Positions 1-8,726 of a stretch of DNA of 48,335 nt are shown here, one piece after another. Both the position numbers and the translations under genes were made by a program. Source of the stretch: Methylocystis sp. (lineage in GTDB: Bacteria > Pseudomonadota > Alphaproteobacteria > Rhizobiales > Beijerinckiaceae); the NCBI GenBank assembly GCA_020252485.1, contig JADCCX010000084.1:1-48335 (forward strand). Direction: 5' to 3'. Below the pieces are notes generated by a model. That model worked only from the letters and a program-made list of their open reading frames with translations. It searched no databases and was not told where the DNA came from. How positions within the stretch are numbered: position 1 is the stretch's first letter; each line of letters starts with the position of its first letter.

Positions 1-1
1 C

Positions 2-277
2 TATCCCGCGGCCGGCGTGCGGCTCTTCGCCTGCCATCCCGGCGCGCTCGACGGCCAGACCGGCCGGATGGTGCGGTATCGCGGGCCCGTCGTTCTCTGC
101 GCTACCGAATTCCTCGACGAGGCCGTCCAGCGCCTGTGGCGGGCCCCGATCAACTTCTACTTCCACCAAAACGCCTGGCGCATGCACGATCCTGACCCGC
201 CAAGAGCGCCAGCGCCATGGCTCAATCCTGAACCGTCTCCTGTGCGGTCCTGGAATCCCTTCGGTGACCGGATCTAG
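2..277 (+). CDS. 3' fragment of an unidentified protein
   Basis: An open frame enters from the left edge and runs to a TAG stop at 275-277. A GTG at position 17 could be an internal start, but the frame is open before it, so the true start is probably outside the window. The roughly 90 visible residues end in a proline-rich tail (PDPPRAPAPW region) and match no family I recognise. The stop is made of the TA target dinucleotide of the IS630 element plus the first base (G) of the element, so the original reading frame may have been longer. Restoring the site by joining to the right flank also gives TAG, so this frame was not continuous with the racemase fragment on the other side. Confidence 0.35.
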   Translation, partial: YPAAGVRLFACHPGALDGQTGRMVRYRGPVVLCATEFLDEAVQRLWRAPINFYFHQNAWRMHDPDPPRAPAPWLNPEPSPVRSWNPFGDRI

Positions 278-1449
278 TCATCTGGAACTTAAGTTCATTA
301 CATATTATGATCGCTGAAGGCTGGAGATTTGTCCATGGCGAACCTGCGCGGGCGTATGACGGAAGCGATTGTTCTGAGTTTGGAAGAGCGCAGTTATCTT
401 GAGCGGCAGGTTCGCCGGCGGCGCGTCGCCCGCGCGCTGTCGGAGCGCTGCCGGATTATTCTGCGTTGCGCCGACGGTTTGCAAAGCAAGGCTGTGTCGG
501 CCGAGCTTGGCGTGCATGAGCATACGGTCGGCAAGTGGCGCCGCCGTTTCCTGTCCCAGCGGATCGATGGCCTCATGGACGAGCCGCGTCCCGGACGGCC
601 GCGCCGGATCAGTGACGATGAGGTGGCAGCGGTGATCGAGCGGACGCTGCAGACGGCGCCGATGGACGCTACGCATTGGTCGATCTGCTCGATGGCTGCG
701 GTGACAGGCCGTTCCCACACCACGATCCGCCGGATATGGTCGGCCTTCGGATTGCAGCCGCATCGGGCGGAGACGTTCAAACTGTCGAGCGATCCGCTGT
801 TCGTCGACAAGGTGCGGGATATCGTCGGCCTTTATCTGACGCCGCCGACACGTGCGCTGGTGTTGTGCGTGGATGAGAAAAGCCAGATTCAGGCCCTCGA
901 CCGCGAACAGCCGGTGCTGCCCATGATGCCAGGCATGCCAGAGCGGCGCACGCACGCCTATGTCAGGCATGGCACGACATCGCTCTTTGCCGCGCTCGAC
1001 GTCGCCACCGGCTTCGTCATCGGCAAGTGCTACAAGAGGCATCGGGCGAGCGAGTTTCTCGATTTCCTCAAGGAGATCGACGCCACCGTGCCGGACGACC
1101 TTGATGTCCATATCGTCATGGACAACTACGCCACGCACAAGACGGCGGCGATCCGCGCATGGATCGCCCGCAGGCCCCGCTATCACATCCATTTCACGCC
1201 GACTTCGGCCTCGTGGATCAACCAGGTCGAGCGGTGGTTCGCCGAGCTGACCCGAAAGCAGTTGCAACGCGGCGTCCACACTTCCGTCAAACAACTCGAA
1301 ACCGACATCCGCAGGTTCATCGACCGGCACAACGAGAACCCGAAGCCGTTCAGATGGACCAAATCCGCCGACGAAATCCTCGCATCCATCAGGCGCTTCT
1401 GCCAAAAGACGCAGACCGTCCTATGTGGCGAACTTTAGATTCAGATGAC
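277..1449 (+). mobile_element. IS630-family insertion sequence, apparently complete
   Basis: The element is 1173 bp and is flanked by TA on both sides (275-276 and 1450-1451), the standard IS630/Tc1 target duplication. The left end reads GTCATCTGGAACTTAAGTTC. The reverse complement of the right end reads GTCATCTGAATCTAAAGTTC, giving terminal inverted repeats of about 20 bp with four mismatches. One uninterrupted transposase gene fills the interior. The two flanks belong to unrelated genes, so this copy marks a deletion or rearrangement junction and not a simple insertion into one gene. Confidence 0.92.
335..1438 (+). CDS. IS630 family transposase
   Basis: A DDE transposase for the surrounding element, 367 residues, the full length expected for the family. 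The N-terminus carries a helix-turn-helix region ([17 protein letters not shown], about residues 56-72) followed by a second DNA-binding segment ([12 protein letters not shown]). The catalytic triad is visible: D180 in [10 protein letters not shown]263 in [10 protein letters not shown] and E299 in [11 protein letters not shown], with the 35-residue spacing between the last two that is typical of bacterial IS630 proteins. ATG at 335 is preferred over TTG at 329 because GGAG at 323-326 is correctly spaced for it. There is no frameshift or premature stop, so the copy may still be active. Confidence 0.93.
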   Translation: MANLRGRMTEAIVLSLEERSYLERQVRRRRVARALSERCRIILRCADGLQSKAVSAELGVHEHTVGKWRRRFLSQRIDGLMDEPRPGRPRRISDDEVAAVIERTLQTAPMDATHWSICSMAAVTGRSHTTIRRIWSAFGLQPHRAETFKLSSDPLFVDKVRDIVGLYLTPPTRALVLCVDEKSQIQALDREQPVLPMMPGMPERRTHAYVRHGTTSLFAALDVATGFVIGKCYKRHRASEFLDFLKEIDATVPDDLDVHIVMDNYATHKTAAIRAWIARRPRYHIHFTPTSASWINQVERWFAELTRKQLQRGVHTSVKQLETDIRRFIDRHNENPKPFRWTKSADEILASIRRFCQKTQTVLCGEL

Positions 1450-1451
1450 TA

Positions 1452-1733
1452 GGCATCCGCGACAATTTCAGCTTTGCAACCGTCACACAGCCCATCATTG
1501 CGCGGATGATCGCGGATTGCATGGCGCATCAGCCCGATGTCGTGACGATCCTCTGCACCAACATGAATGGCGCCAGCCTCGCCCCGTCGCTTGAGGAGAT
1601 TGACGGCCCGCTCATCCTGGATTCCGTCGCCGTCACCCTCTGGGAATGCCTGATGGAACTTGGGCTCCGGCCCGATACAATCCGCAGCTGGGGCAGAATA
1701 TTCACCGATCCGCGCCTCAACCCGGCGCATTGA
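1452..1733 (+). pseudogene. Asp/Glu racemase / maleate isomerase-like, C-terminal remnant
   Basis: Directly after the right TA of the IS630 element a frame continues without a start codon: GIRDNFSFATVTQPIIARMI, then VTILCTNMNGASLAPSLEE, then DSVAVTLWECLMELG. The TILCTNMNG segment carries the second catalytic cysteine region of the Asp/Glu/hydantoin racemase superfamily (maleate isomerase and arylmalonate decarboxylase branch), and DSVAVTLW is typical of the C-terminus. Only about 93 of an expected 230-250 residues remain. The N-terminal part is absent on the left side of the IS, so sequence has been lost. It converges on the permease gene at 1750, with only 16 bases between them. Confidence 0.75.
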
Positions 1734-1749
1734 CGCTGGGGATCCACAC

Positions 1750-2568
1750 CTAGTCGTTCACGCCGTCAAGTCCGACGCTGAGCGACAAAGTGATCATGGC
1801 GAGGATCGCAAGCAGGATCTGCACGCCGGACAGCGCGGCGACCATCGGGCTCGATGTCTGCTGGACAATGGCGAGCAGTTCGATCGGCAATGGACGGTCA
1901 CGAAAACCATGCGTGAATATCGTCACCGACAGATTGTCGAAGCCTTCCACAAAGGTGAACACCGATCCGGCAAGGATCGCCGGCATCAGCAGCGGCAGTG
2001 TTATGGTCCGAAAGGCCTGGAAAGGCGTAGCCCCCAGGTTCGCGGCTGCCTGCTCCAGCGCCGGGTCCAGCCGCTGGAGGCGCGACGTCACGGTCCGCAC
2101 CATCACCGCGAGCACGAACACCGAGAGCGTGACCGCCTGCAGCCAGATCGATGGACCGATGCCGACGAGCGCGCCGGTGAACAGAACCGCCACGCCAAGC
2201 ACGATGCCGGGCACCATATGCGGCGCGATGACATAGATCGACAGGGCGGTCCGTCCGCGGAGCTCGCCACGGGCGCAGGCGAGCGCCGTCGGCACGCCAA
2301 ACGCGATGCAGGCCAGCGTCACGACGACGCCCACCTTGAAGCTGGTCCACATGGCGCCGACCAGGACGGGGTGGTTGAACACCTCCTGATACCAGCGGAG
2401 CGTGAAGCCCTGTGGCGGAAAGCTGATGAAGGCGCGTGTGTCGAACGAGATCATCACGACGACGACGGAGGGCAACACCAGCAGCGCAAGCGAGAAGACG
2501 GCGATGGCGATGATGACGCCAATGCCGAGCCGGTCGAGGAATTCGCGGTATCGCCATTGCGTCGTCAT
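1750..2568 (-). CDS. ABC transporter permease (PotC-like), polyamine/opine-type importer 1
   Basis: Inner-membrane permease of 272 residues with about six hydrophobic helices, the first near residues 15-40 (GIGVIIAIAVFSLALLVLPS). The cytoplasmic EAA loop that docks on the ATPase is at about 172-191 (EQAAANLGATPFQAFRTITL). A short PPQGFTLRWY segment after helix 1 is typical of the PotC branch. ATG at 2568 overlaps the stop of the upstream permease by four bases (ATGA); a longer upstream reading would run inside that gene and looks non-coding. It is the last gene of the operon. The substrate class is inferred from family only: spermidine/putrescine-type importers of this group also carry opines, amino-acid conjugates and other cationic or N-containing compounds. 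Confidence 0.92.
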   Translation of the reverse strand: MTTQWRYREFLDRLGIGVIIAIAVFSLALLVLPSVVVVMISFDTRAFISFPPQGFTLRWYQEVFNHPVLVGAMWTSFKVGVVVTLACIAFGVPTALACARGELRGRTALSIYVIAPHMVPGIVLGVAVLFTGALVGIGPSIWLQAVTLSVFVLAVMVRTVTSRLQRLDPALEQAAANLGATPFQAFRTITLPLLMPAILAGSVFTFVEGFDNLSVTIFTHGFRDRPLPIELLAIVQQTSSPMVAALSGVQILLAILAMITLSLSVGLDGVND

Positions 2569-3470
2569 GACCGTCCCGCCCTTGTCCAGCGGGTGGCCAG
2601 ATTCGTCAGCGCGGCAATCCCGATCAGGCCGATCAGGCAGGTCGCCATCAGGATCACCGCCGTCACCGCGCCCTTGTTCCATTCAAGGGCATAGACGACC
2701 TGCTCGAAAACCATGGTGGCGGCGTTGAGATAGTTCCCGCCGCCCAGCAACTGCGGCACTACGAATGTCGTGTAACTCAGCGTGAAGACAAGCGCCGCGC
2801 CGGTTCCAAGGCCAGGCGTCGCGAGAGGCAGGATCACATGCCGCAAGGTGCCGAGCCGCGTCGCCCCGAGATTGGCCGAGGCTTCATCGAGCCGCGTGTC
2901 ATGGCGGGTCATCACGGCGATGAGGGGCAGGATCATGATTGGCAGATGGATCTGCACCATGCCGATGAGCACGGCCCAATGCGTGTTGATGATCCGGACC
3001 GGCTGGTCGATGAGCCCGAGCTGCATCAGCGTGGTGTTGATGACACCACGCCCGCCGAGGATCACGATCCAGGCGTAGGTCCGCACGATGCCGCTGGTGA
3101 GAATGGGCGCGATGGTGAGGACAAGGATGATGCGTCGGGTCCATTTGCCGCCAATCAGGTAGAGATAGGCGACCGGGAAACCGAGCAGCATGCACAGCAG
3201 CGTCGTGGTGACGGCCAATCCGATCGAGCGGCGGAAGGTGGTCCAGTAGAGGGAATCGGAAAGCGCGGCTTTCAGGTGCCGCAGCGAGAACTCCTGGGAA
3301 ATGATGACGCCGCGCGAAGAGACGACGTCGGAAAAGCCGAGTGACAGCAGCACCATGAAAGGGATGACCGCGACGATCGCCAGCACGATGATCGCTGGCA
3401 CCGCCGGCCAGATGCCCCGGCCCGAAAGGAGACGGTCGATGAACGGACCGTGCAGCGCTGTCGGGGTCAT
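2565..3470 (-). CDS. ABC transporter permease (PotB-like), importer 1
   Basis: The second membrane subunit, 301 residues, six predicted helices. The N-terminal helix is near residues 20-45 (IWPAVPAIIVLAIVAVIPFM). The EAA loop is DEASANLGATRLGTLRHVIL at about 194-213. The PotB-type signature HLPIMILPLIAVM precedes it. ATG at 3470 overlaps the stop of the ATPase gene by four bases, and its own stop overlaps the next permease start by four, so all three genes are translationally coupled. It should form a heterodimer with the product of the following gene. Confidence 0.92.
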   Translation of the reverse strand: MTPTALHGPFIDRLLSGRGIWPAVPAIIVLAIVAVIPFMVLLSLGFSDVVSSRGVIISQEFSLRHLKAALSDSLYWTTFRRSIGLAVTTTLLCMLLGFPVAYLYLIGGKWTRRIILVLTIAPILTSGIVRTYAWIVILGGRGVINTTLMQLGLIDQPVRIINTHWAVLIGMVQIHLPIMILPLIAVMTRHDTRLDEASANLGATRLGTLRHVILPLATPGLGTGAALVFTLSYTTFVVPQLLGGGNYLNAATMVFEQVVYALEWNKGAVTAVILMATCLIGLIGIAALTNLATRWTRAGRS

Positions 3471-4555
3471 GCGGCCGGAAACACCATGCAGGCAGCCGGA
3501 TTGCGCACGGCAAGCGTCACGGACTCACTTGGCGATGGCTCGACCGGCTGGTCGCCATGCAGGCCGACGGCACGGATGGCCTGACCGTCCGGCAGTTGCA
3601 CCTCGTACTCCATCATCGCGCCAACATGGCGGCGGAACACGAGCTTGCCACTCCAGGAACCCGCGCGCTCGGAGGAAGCGCGGTGGAGCACAAGATTGTG
3701 CGGCCGCACCATCACCTTCACGTCCCCTGAATGTGTCGTGCTGACGGTCTGTCCGTCCGGCAGGCGGACAAGTCCGCCATCGACCCTGCTGTACCAGGTG
3801 TTGGACGCGCCAATGAAATCCGCGACATAGGCGGTCGTCGGCCGGTCGTAGATCGCATCCGGCCGGTCGAGCTGCTCGATGCGGCCGGCGCGCATCACAG
3901 CGATGCGGTCTGACAGCGTCATCGCTTCTTCCTGATCATGCGTGACAAAGAGCGCCGTCAGCCCAAGCTGCTTGATGAGGTGGCGAAGCTCCACCTGCAT
4001 GCTGCCGCGCAGCTTGGCGTCGAGCGCGTTGAACGGCTCGTCGAGAAGAAGCACGCGTGGTTGCAGCACGACGACGCGCGCAATCGCGACCCGCTGCTGC
4101 TGACCGCCGGAAAGCTGAGCGGGATAGCGATCGTCGAGGCCCGAGAGCGAGACGCTGGCGAGCGCGGCTTTCACGCGCTGGGCGATGTCGGACTTCGCGA
4201 CGCCGCGCATCCTCAATCCGTAGCCGACATTGCCCGCCACGGTCAGATGCGGGAACAGCGCATAGCTCTGGAACACGACGCCGACGGGCCGCCGGTTGAC
4301 GGGCATCTGCGCCATGTCCGCCCCGTCGATGCTGATGGCGCCGCCATCCGGCTGGATGAAACCTGCGATGCAGCGCAGCAACGTGGTCTTGCCGCAGCCC
4401 GAAGGCCCCAGCAGCGTCAGGATCTCGCCTTCATGGGCCGCGAGCGAACACCGGTCGAGAACCGTGTTCGCGCCATAGCGCTTGATGATCTCGCGGATAA
4501 AGACGATGGGCGAGGCGCTGTCCCCGCCGGTCGTTACGGATGCGCTGCCTGGCAT
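3467..4555 (-). CDS. ABC transporter ATP-binding protein (PotA-like), importer 1
   Basis: Cytoplasmic ATPase of 362 residues that powers the importer. Walker A is at 50-57 (GPSGCGKT), the signature LSGGQ at 149-153 and Walker B LLLDEPFNALD near 170-180, followed by the H-loop FVTHDQEEA. About 120 C-terminal residues form the TOBE-type domain usual for the PotA/MalK branch. ATG at 4555 shares one base with the stop of the binding-protein gene (TGATG); a GTG one codon earlier is an alternative. All nucleotide-binding motifs are intact. Confidence 0.94.
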   Translation of the reverse strand: MPGSASVTTGGDSASPIVFIREIIKRYGANTVLDRCSLAAHEGEILTLLGPSGCGKTTLLRCIAGFIQPDGGAISIDGADMAQMPVNRRPVGVVFQSYALFPHLTVAGNVGYGLRMRGVAKSDIAQRVKAALASVSLSGLDDRYPAQLSGGQQQRVAIARVVVLQPRVLLLDEPFNALDAKLRGSMQVELRHLIKQLGLTALFVTHDQEEAMTLSDRIAVMRAGRIEQLDRPDAIYDRPTTAYVADFIGASNTWYSRVDGGLVRLPDGQTVSTTHSGDVKVMVRPHNLVLHRASSERAGSWSGKLVFRRHVGAMMEYEVQLPDGQAIRAVGLHGDQPVEPSPSESVTLAVRNPAACMVFPAA

Positions 4556-5583
4556 CACCCCGCGAACATCCGGTCGAATGCCTCGACGGTCTTGCCGCGC
4601 TGTGGTGCGACCTTCTCCCAGTCGATCGAGGCCATCGCCGCCACTTCGGCAGGTGTCGACGGCAGGAATTCCGCCGCCGCCTGCGGCGTGGGAACCCCAG
4701 CGAGCGTCGGACCGAAAAAGTAGGGCGGATTGGTCTGGAAGCGCTGGATCTCCTCGGAGAGGAAGATTTCCGCAAATTCATGGATCAGCTCCGCATGGGC
4801 GGTGCGGCGGAACATGACGACCGAGCTCGGCAGGATGATCGGCTGAGGTGTCTTCACATAACCGAACGGCAGGCCCGTGGCGGCAGCCAGCGCCGTGTTA
4901 TCGTGCCACAGGATACAAGCGCCGATCTCGCCGCGCTCCAGCATTTGTTGCAACAGCGGCGGGCTGCGGCCAACGAGCGGCTTCAGCTCGCGCCACTTCT
5001 GCAGGCCAAACTCCATGTCGTCATCGGGACGCCCGAAGGCGCGCGAGGCGATCGAGACCGCCCCAAGGCCCAGATTGGACTGTGGCCGCGCCAGGCCAAC
5101 CTTGCCGGCAAACTCCGGCTTCCAGAGATCCGCCCAGGTCGTCGGTGGCGTGCGCACGGTCTGCTTGTTATAGGCGATCCCGAAGCCGGAGAAGTTGACC
5201 GGCACGCCCACACCCCTTGCCGCCGGGGGGAACCGGGGATCAAGCTTGGCGAAGCTCGGAATTTTCGAAACGGTCAGCGGCTCCAGGACATCCTCGCCGA
5301 CGGCATTGATGATGGCGGGCGTACCCATGACCGCGAGGTCATAGGGGGAAGCACCGCGCGCGGCCTTGATCTGGGCCAGCGCCTCGGCGGAAAGGCCGCC
5401 GATGACGCGCAACGTCACGCCGGCATGGCGTTTGCCGAGTTCCGCCGCCACCCGCTTGATCGGATCGTCCTGTGCAGTCCCGTAGCCGATCATGACGAGC
5501 TCGCGCGCCTGCGACCTCGCGATATGGGGCATGGCGACGACGCTGATGGTGGCAGCGACGAAATGACGGCGGTTTATGCGCAT
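4555..5583 (-). CDS. ABC transporter periplasmic substrate-binding protein, importer 1
   Basis: Family 1 / PotD-type solute-binding protein, 342 residues. The N-terminus MRINRRHFVAATISVVAM is a signal peptide with an Arg-Arg pair, ending around HIARSQA, so export by Sec or possibly Tat is expected. Internal hallmarks are GFGIAYNKQTV, TTWADLWKPEFAGKVGL and the closing AEIFLSEEIQRFQ. ATG at 5583 is chosen because a GAGGAG ribosome site lies just upstream (plus-strand CTCCTC at 5592-5597) and the signal peptide begins there. It is the first gene of the minus-strand transporter operon; the GTATACAATC site lies 71 bases upstream and the divergent SIS operon starts 185 bases away. Confidence 0.93.
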   Translation of the reverse strand: MRINRRHFVAATISVVAMPHIARSQARELVMIGYGTAQDDPIKRVAAELGKRHAGVTLRVIGGLSAEALAQIKAARGASPYDLAVMGTPAIINAVGEDVLEPLTVSKIPSFAKLDPRFPPAARGVGVPVNFSGFGIAYNKQTVRTPPTTWADLWKPEFAGKVGLARPQSNLGLGAVSIASRAFGRPDDDMEFGLQKWRELKPLVGRSPPLLQQMLERGEIGACILWHDNTALAAATGLPFGYVKTPQPIILPSSVVMFRRTAHAELIHEFAEIFLSEEIQRFQTNPPYFFGPTLAGVPTPQAAAEFLPSTPAEVAAMASIDWEKVAPQRGKTVEAFDRMFAG

Positions 5584-5653
5584 GGTAATCGCCTCCTCGC
5601 GACGGCTGCGGGTCACAAGATTGCCTGTAACCGGGCTGGACCAAGTGTATGAC

Positions 5654-5663
5654 GATTGTATAC
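5654..5663 (-). promoter_or_regulatory. Putative GntR-type operator, copy 1 (GTATACAATC)
   Basis: Read on the minus strand this is GTATACAATC, containing the GTATAC palindrome typical of FCD-class GntR operators. It sits between the divergent importer-1 and SIS operons, 71 bases before the minus-strand binding-protein start and about 105 before the SIS start. An identical 10-mer in the same orientation relative to its gene occurs at 14791-14800. The regulator encoded at 12389 is the obvious candidate, but binding is inferred. Confidence 0.5.
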
Positions 5664-5767
5664 TGCTACAATGCCGGGGGGGCTGCAAGCGCCTCCCGAT
5701 CAAAGGATCGGCGGCGGCTTGACGCAACTGAACAACGGACCCGGGTGGTGGCTCGGGTGGTGGGGCG

Positions 5768-6892
5768 ATGACCGAAACTCCTGCGGATTTCAAGGCTATC
5801 AAACGGGAATTCTCCTCCGACGCCGCAGGCGATCCCGAGCGTTTCCGTCGTGTTGAGCTGACGCGTCAGGAAATGATGGCGCAAGGCGACGCCATGCGGG
5901 AGACGTTCCAGTCGATCGCCGAGCCGGTCGCGCGGATCGCATCGGACATGACTAACCGTCCGCTTGATCGCGTGATCATCGTGGGGTGTGGCGATTCCTG
6001 GATTTCCGGCATCGGCGTCAGGCTGGCGATGGAGCGCCTGCTCGGCGTTCCCGTCGAGGCGGTGGAAGCCTTCGACATGGAGAATTATGGCCTCCCGATC
6101 ACCGGCAAGGGCACCCTTGTGATCGGCATCAGCTCCAGCGGCAAGACTTCACCCGTCACCGCCAGCATCACGGGCGTTCGCCAGCACGGGGGATATGCGG
6201 TCGCTGTCACCAACACGCCGATGGCACCCATGATTGCCGATGCGGATGCATTCCTGCTGATCAAGGCGACGCGCGGCGGCTGGCCAACACAGGCGAGCAC
6301 CGCCTGCATGGCGGCGCTGATCGAGATGGCGGCTGCCATCGCCGCGGCGCGTGGACGACACGAGGGCAAAGCACCGGGGATCCGCGCCGCGCTTCACGCC
6401 ATGCCCGCAGCGATGGATGCGGTCGCCAAGGCGTTCTGGTCACCGACCGAGGCTTTGGCCGCGATCCTGGCCAAGGTGGACTATATGCAGCTCGCGGGGG
6501 CTGGTCCGCATTTTGCCCCAGCGGCTTTCGGTTCGGCCAAGCTTCGCGAGCTTGCACCCATCCACGCCAGCGCCTTCCCGCTGGAGGAGTATCATCACTA
6601 CCGGACCCAGAAGGATGGCGACGTGATGTTCCTGATCGCGCCGGATCAGGCGAGCCGCCAGCGCGCGCTGGAGACGGCCATTGTCAGCAAGGGCGTCGGT
6701 GGCTACACGATCGCGCTCGTTCCGGAGGGCGAAATGGCGTTTGCCACCCACGTGCAGCATGTCTGGCATCTGCCGCCGGTCCGCGATGATCTCGCGCCGC
6801 TGCTATACAGCGTGCCCCTGCATCTCTTCTCCTATCATGTGACGAAGGCGCGTGATGCGCTCGGCCTTGGCGCGCCGAGACTTGGTCTATGA
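5768..6892 (+). CDS. SIS-domain protein (GlmS/AgaS/FrlB-like sugar isomerase or deglycase)
   Basis: Cytoplasmic protein of 374 residues with two SIS (phosphosugar isomerase) domains. Sugar-phosphate-binding motifs of the first are GCGDSW at 73-78 and SSSGKT at 122-127; the second domain begins around residue 230 (LAGAGPHFAPA) with LEEYHHY near 277-283, matching the GlmS isomerase half. There is no glutamine amidotransferase domain, so it is not full GlmS. Close architectural relatives include AgaS and the fructosamine-6-phosphate deglycase FrlB. The next gene is a PfkB kinase, the same pairing as FrlB with FrlD, so removal of an amino group from a phosphorylated sugar conjugate is a reasonable guess. 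ATG at 5768 follows GGTGGGG. Confidence 0.85.
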   Translation: MTETPADFKAIKREFSSDAAGDPERFRRVELTRQEMMAQGDAMRETFQSIAEPVARIASDMTNRPLDRVIIVGCGDSWISGIGVRLAMERLLGVPVEAVEAFDMENYGLPITGKGTLVIGISSSGKTSPVTASITGVRQHGGYAVAVTNTPMAPMIADADAFLLIKATRGGWPTQASTACMAALIEMAAAIAAARGRHEGKAPGIRAALHAMPAAMDAVAKAFWSPTEALAAILAKVDYMQLAGAGPHFAPAAFGSAKLRELAPIHASAFPLEEYHHYRTQKDGDVMFLIAPDQASRQRALETAIVSKGVGGYTIALVPEGEMAFATHVQHVWHLPPVRDDLAPLLYSVPLHLFSYHVTKARDALGLGAPRLGL

Positions 6893-6896
6893 CGTC

Positions 6897-7937
6897 ATGG
6901 TTCCCGATCTCGTCACCGTCGGCGGCCTGACGATCGACAATGTGATCTCCGCGGACGGTGTCGTGTCGCTGGCACGTGTCGGCGGCAACGCAGCCTATTC
7001 GGCGGTTGGCGCGCGCTGTTTTGTCCGCTCCGTCGGGCTGGTGTCCATGGCGGTCGCATCCTTTCCCGATGACGCCCTGCAACGCTTCGCCAGCAATGGA
7101 ATCTCGCTTGACGGCGTGGCGCGCAACCCTGCGCGCCTGCGCTATGTCGAGTGGTTCGTCTATGATTCCGCCGGCGATCGCATCGAGCGGCTGCGCAGCC
7201 TTCCGGGAGATCTTGAAGCGGCGGGCTTCAGCAATGCTCGCCTGACGCAAGACGAGGTCGCGCGCTGGGTGGCAACGTTACAGACACGGCCGCAGCCCGA
7301 CGAGATGAGTTACTCGCAGTTCCGCCACGCGCATCCCATGACGGCGGCGCAGGTTCCCGCAACCTACACCAAGGCCAAGGGCGTGCATCTCGCACCTTCG
7401 CGTCTCGATGTACTGTCGGAGATGGCGTCCCACTTCGGTGCCGCGGACTTGGTCATGACGCTCGATCCTGGCTGGCAGCTGGCGGATATGCTTCTCCCCC
7501 AACTCACGCCGCTGCTTGCGAAAGTGGATGCCTTCCTGCCAAGCGCTGTCGAGCTGGCGGCACTGGTGCCGGGTGCTGGCGTCGATGACGCGTTGCGAAC
7601 GCTTGCTGGCTATTGCAGCGGAACCGTGGCGGTAAAGCGCGGGCGCGAGGGGTCGCTTGTGTGGGATCGAAAGGGCGCACGCTCGATTGCGGTCCCAGCG
7701 CTTGCTGTCACCACTGTCGATCCGACCGGCGCGGGAGATTCCTGGTCCGGCGGTTTTCTGGCCGGCCTCGTGGAGACGGGCGATCCCGTTCATGCGGCGC
7801 ATTTCGGATCGGTGGCGGCCGCCCGCGCCGTCAGCCATTTTGGTGCGGATGGTGCGTTGCCGGTTGACCATATTGCGCGCAGAGCGGAACTGTTGGCCTT
7901 GATGTCCAAGACCGAGAATGGAGTGATGCCAGCATGA
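6897..7937 (+). CDS. PfkB-family carbohydrate kinase
   Basis: Ribokinase-fold sugar kinase of 346 residues. The N-terminal glycine-rich substrate segment ARVGGNAAYSAVGA and the C-terminal signature DPTGAGDSWSGGF are both present; D281 in GAGD is the expected catalytic base. It would phosphorylate a sugar, nucleoside or sugar conjugate taken up by a neighbouring importer, feeding the SIS protein encoded four bases upstream. ATG at 6897 is chosen because it lies just beyond the SIS stop and begins the conserved MVPDLVTVGG strand; a longer frame would run inside the SIS gene. Its stop overlaps the next gene by four bases. Confidence 0.88.
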   Translation: MVPDLVTVGGLTIDNVISADGVVSLARVGGNAAYSAVGARCFVRSVGLVSMAVASFPDDALQRFASNGISLDGVARNPARLRYVEWFVYDSAGDRIERLRSLPGDLEAAGFSNARLTQDEVARWVATLQTRPQPDEMSYSQFRHAHPMTAAQVPATYTKAKGVHLAPSRLDVLSEMASHFGAADLVMTLDPGWQLADMLLPQLTPLLAKVDAFLPSAVELAALVPGAGVDDALRTLAGYCSGTVAVKRGREGSLVWDRKGARSIAVPALAVTTVDPTGAGDSWSGGFLAGLVETGDPVHAAHFGSVAAARAVSHFGADGALPVDHIARRAELLALMSKTENGVMPA

Positions 7938-8725
7938 CGGCGAAAGCCCTGTTCAAGGCCGATCCGCTGGTTATCGCGGCGCTGCACCTGCCGCCTTTCG
8001 GTCGCGCTCATGGCATGGCCTGGCTCGAGGACTATGTCGCGACCAACGCGCGGGTGTTTGCGGAGGCAGGCGTACCTTACATCAAGTTGCAGGATCAGAC
8101 GCGGGAACCGGGCCGGATGCAGGCCGCGCCGCTGGCGGTGACGGCAGCGCTTGCGCGGTTTCTTCGCAGCGAGGTCCCAGGCATCGGGCTTGGCATCATC
8201 GTCGAAGCCCACGATGCCGAGGCGGGCCTGGCAATCGCCCATGCCGCGGGCGGGGATTTCGTCCGCATCAAGGTTTTCGTCGGCGGCATGATGACAGCGC
8301 AGGGACCGCGGCATGGAATCGGCGCGGAGGCGCTCGCTTTTCGCCACGGGCTCGGTCGCGACGACATCGCGATCCTGTCTGACGTGCATGACCGCACGGC
8401 GATGCCGCTTGCCGGCGAGACGGCTGAGTTCGCGGCTGAATGGGCGCAGAAGAGCGGCGCCGACGGTTTGATCATCACTGGCGCAAGCTTCGACGACACA
8501 CTGCAGCGGATCGGCAAGGCGAGCGCCGCAGGGATCTCCAGACCGATCCTGATTGGCGGCAGCGTGACGGAGACGAATATCACCGCGGCGCTTGGCGCAT
8601 CGCAGGGCGTGATCGTGAGCTCCTCGCTGATGCGCAGGGATGCGAAGGCAGCCGACATCCTGCGCTGGGATCGCGATCTGACGCGGCGCTTCATGGATGC
8701 GGCGCGCAACACCCGCGCACATTGA
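7934..8725 (+). CDS. BtpA/SgcQ family TIM-barrel protein
   Basis: 263 residues matching the BtpA/SgcQ family across its length: IAALHLPPFG at the start, AGVPYIKLQDQ, GGDFVRIKVFVGGMMTAQG near residues 110-128, IAILSDVHD, ADGLIITG, PILIGGSVTETNI and GVIVSSSLMRRDAK at the end. The family was named for a cyanobacterial photosystem I biogenesis factor, but most bacterial members sit in sugar or nucleoside catabolic operons beside SIS and PfkB proteins, as here, and probably act on a phosphorylated small molecule. A photosynthetic role is not suggested. ATG overlaps the kinase stop (ATGA). Confidence 0.83.
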   Translation: MTAKALFKADPLVIAALHLPPFGRAHGMAWLEDYVATNARVFAEAGVPYIKLQDQTREPGRMQAAPLAVTAALARFLRSEVPGIGLGIIVEAHDAEAGLAIAHAAGGDFVRIKVFVGGMMTAQGPRHGIGAEALAFRHGLGRDDIAILSDVHDRTAMPLAGETAEFAAEWAQKSGADGLIITGASFDDTLQRIGKASAAGISRPILIGGSVTETNITAALGASQGVIVSSSLMRRDAKAADILRWDRDLTRRFMDAARNTRAH

Positions 8726-8726
8726 G

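Noticed and set aside
329-1405. Minus-strand frames inside the IS630 element
   Set aside because: They overlap the transposase with a complete DDE triad and have no family features.
7934-8725. Photosystem I assembly protein BtpA
   Set aside because: No photosynthesis genes occur. The family is widespread in sugar/nucleoside operons and the context is SIS plus PfkB.
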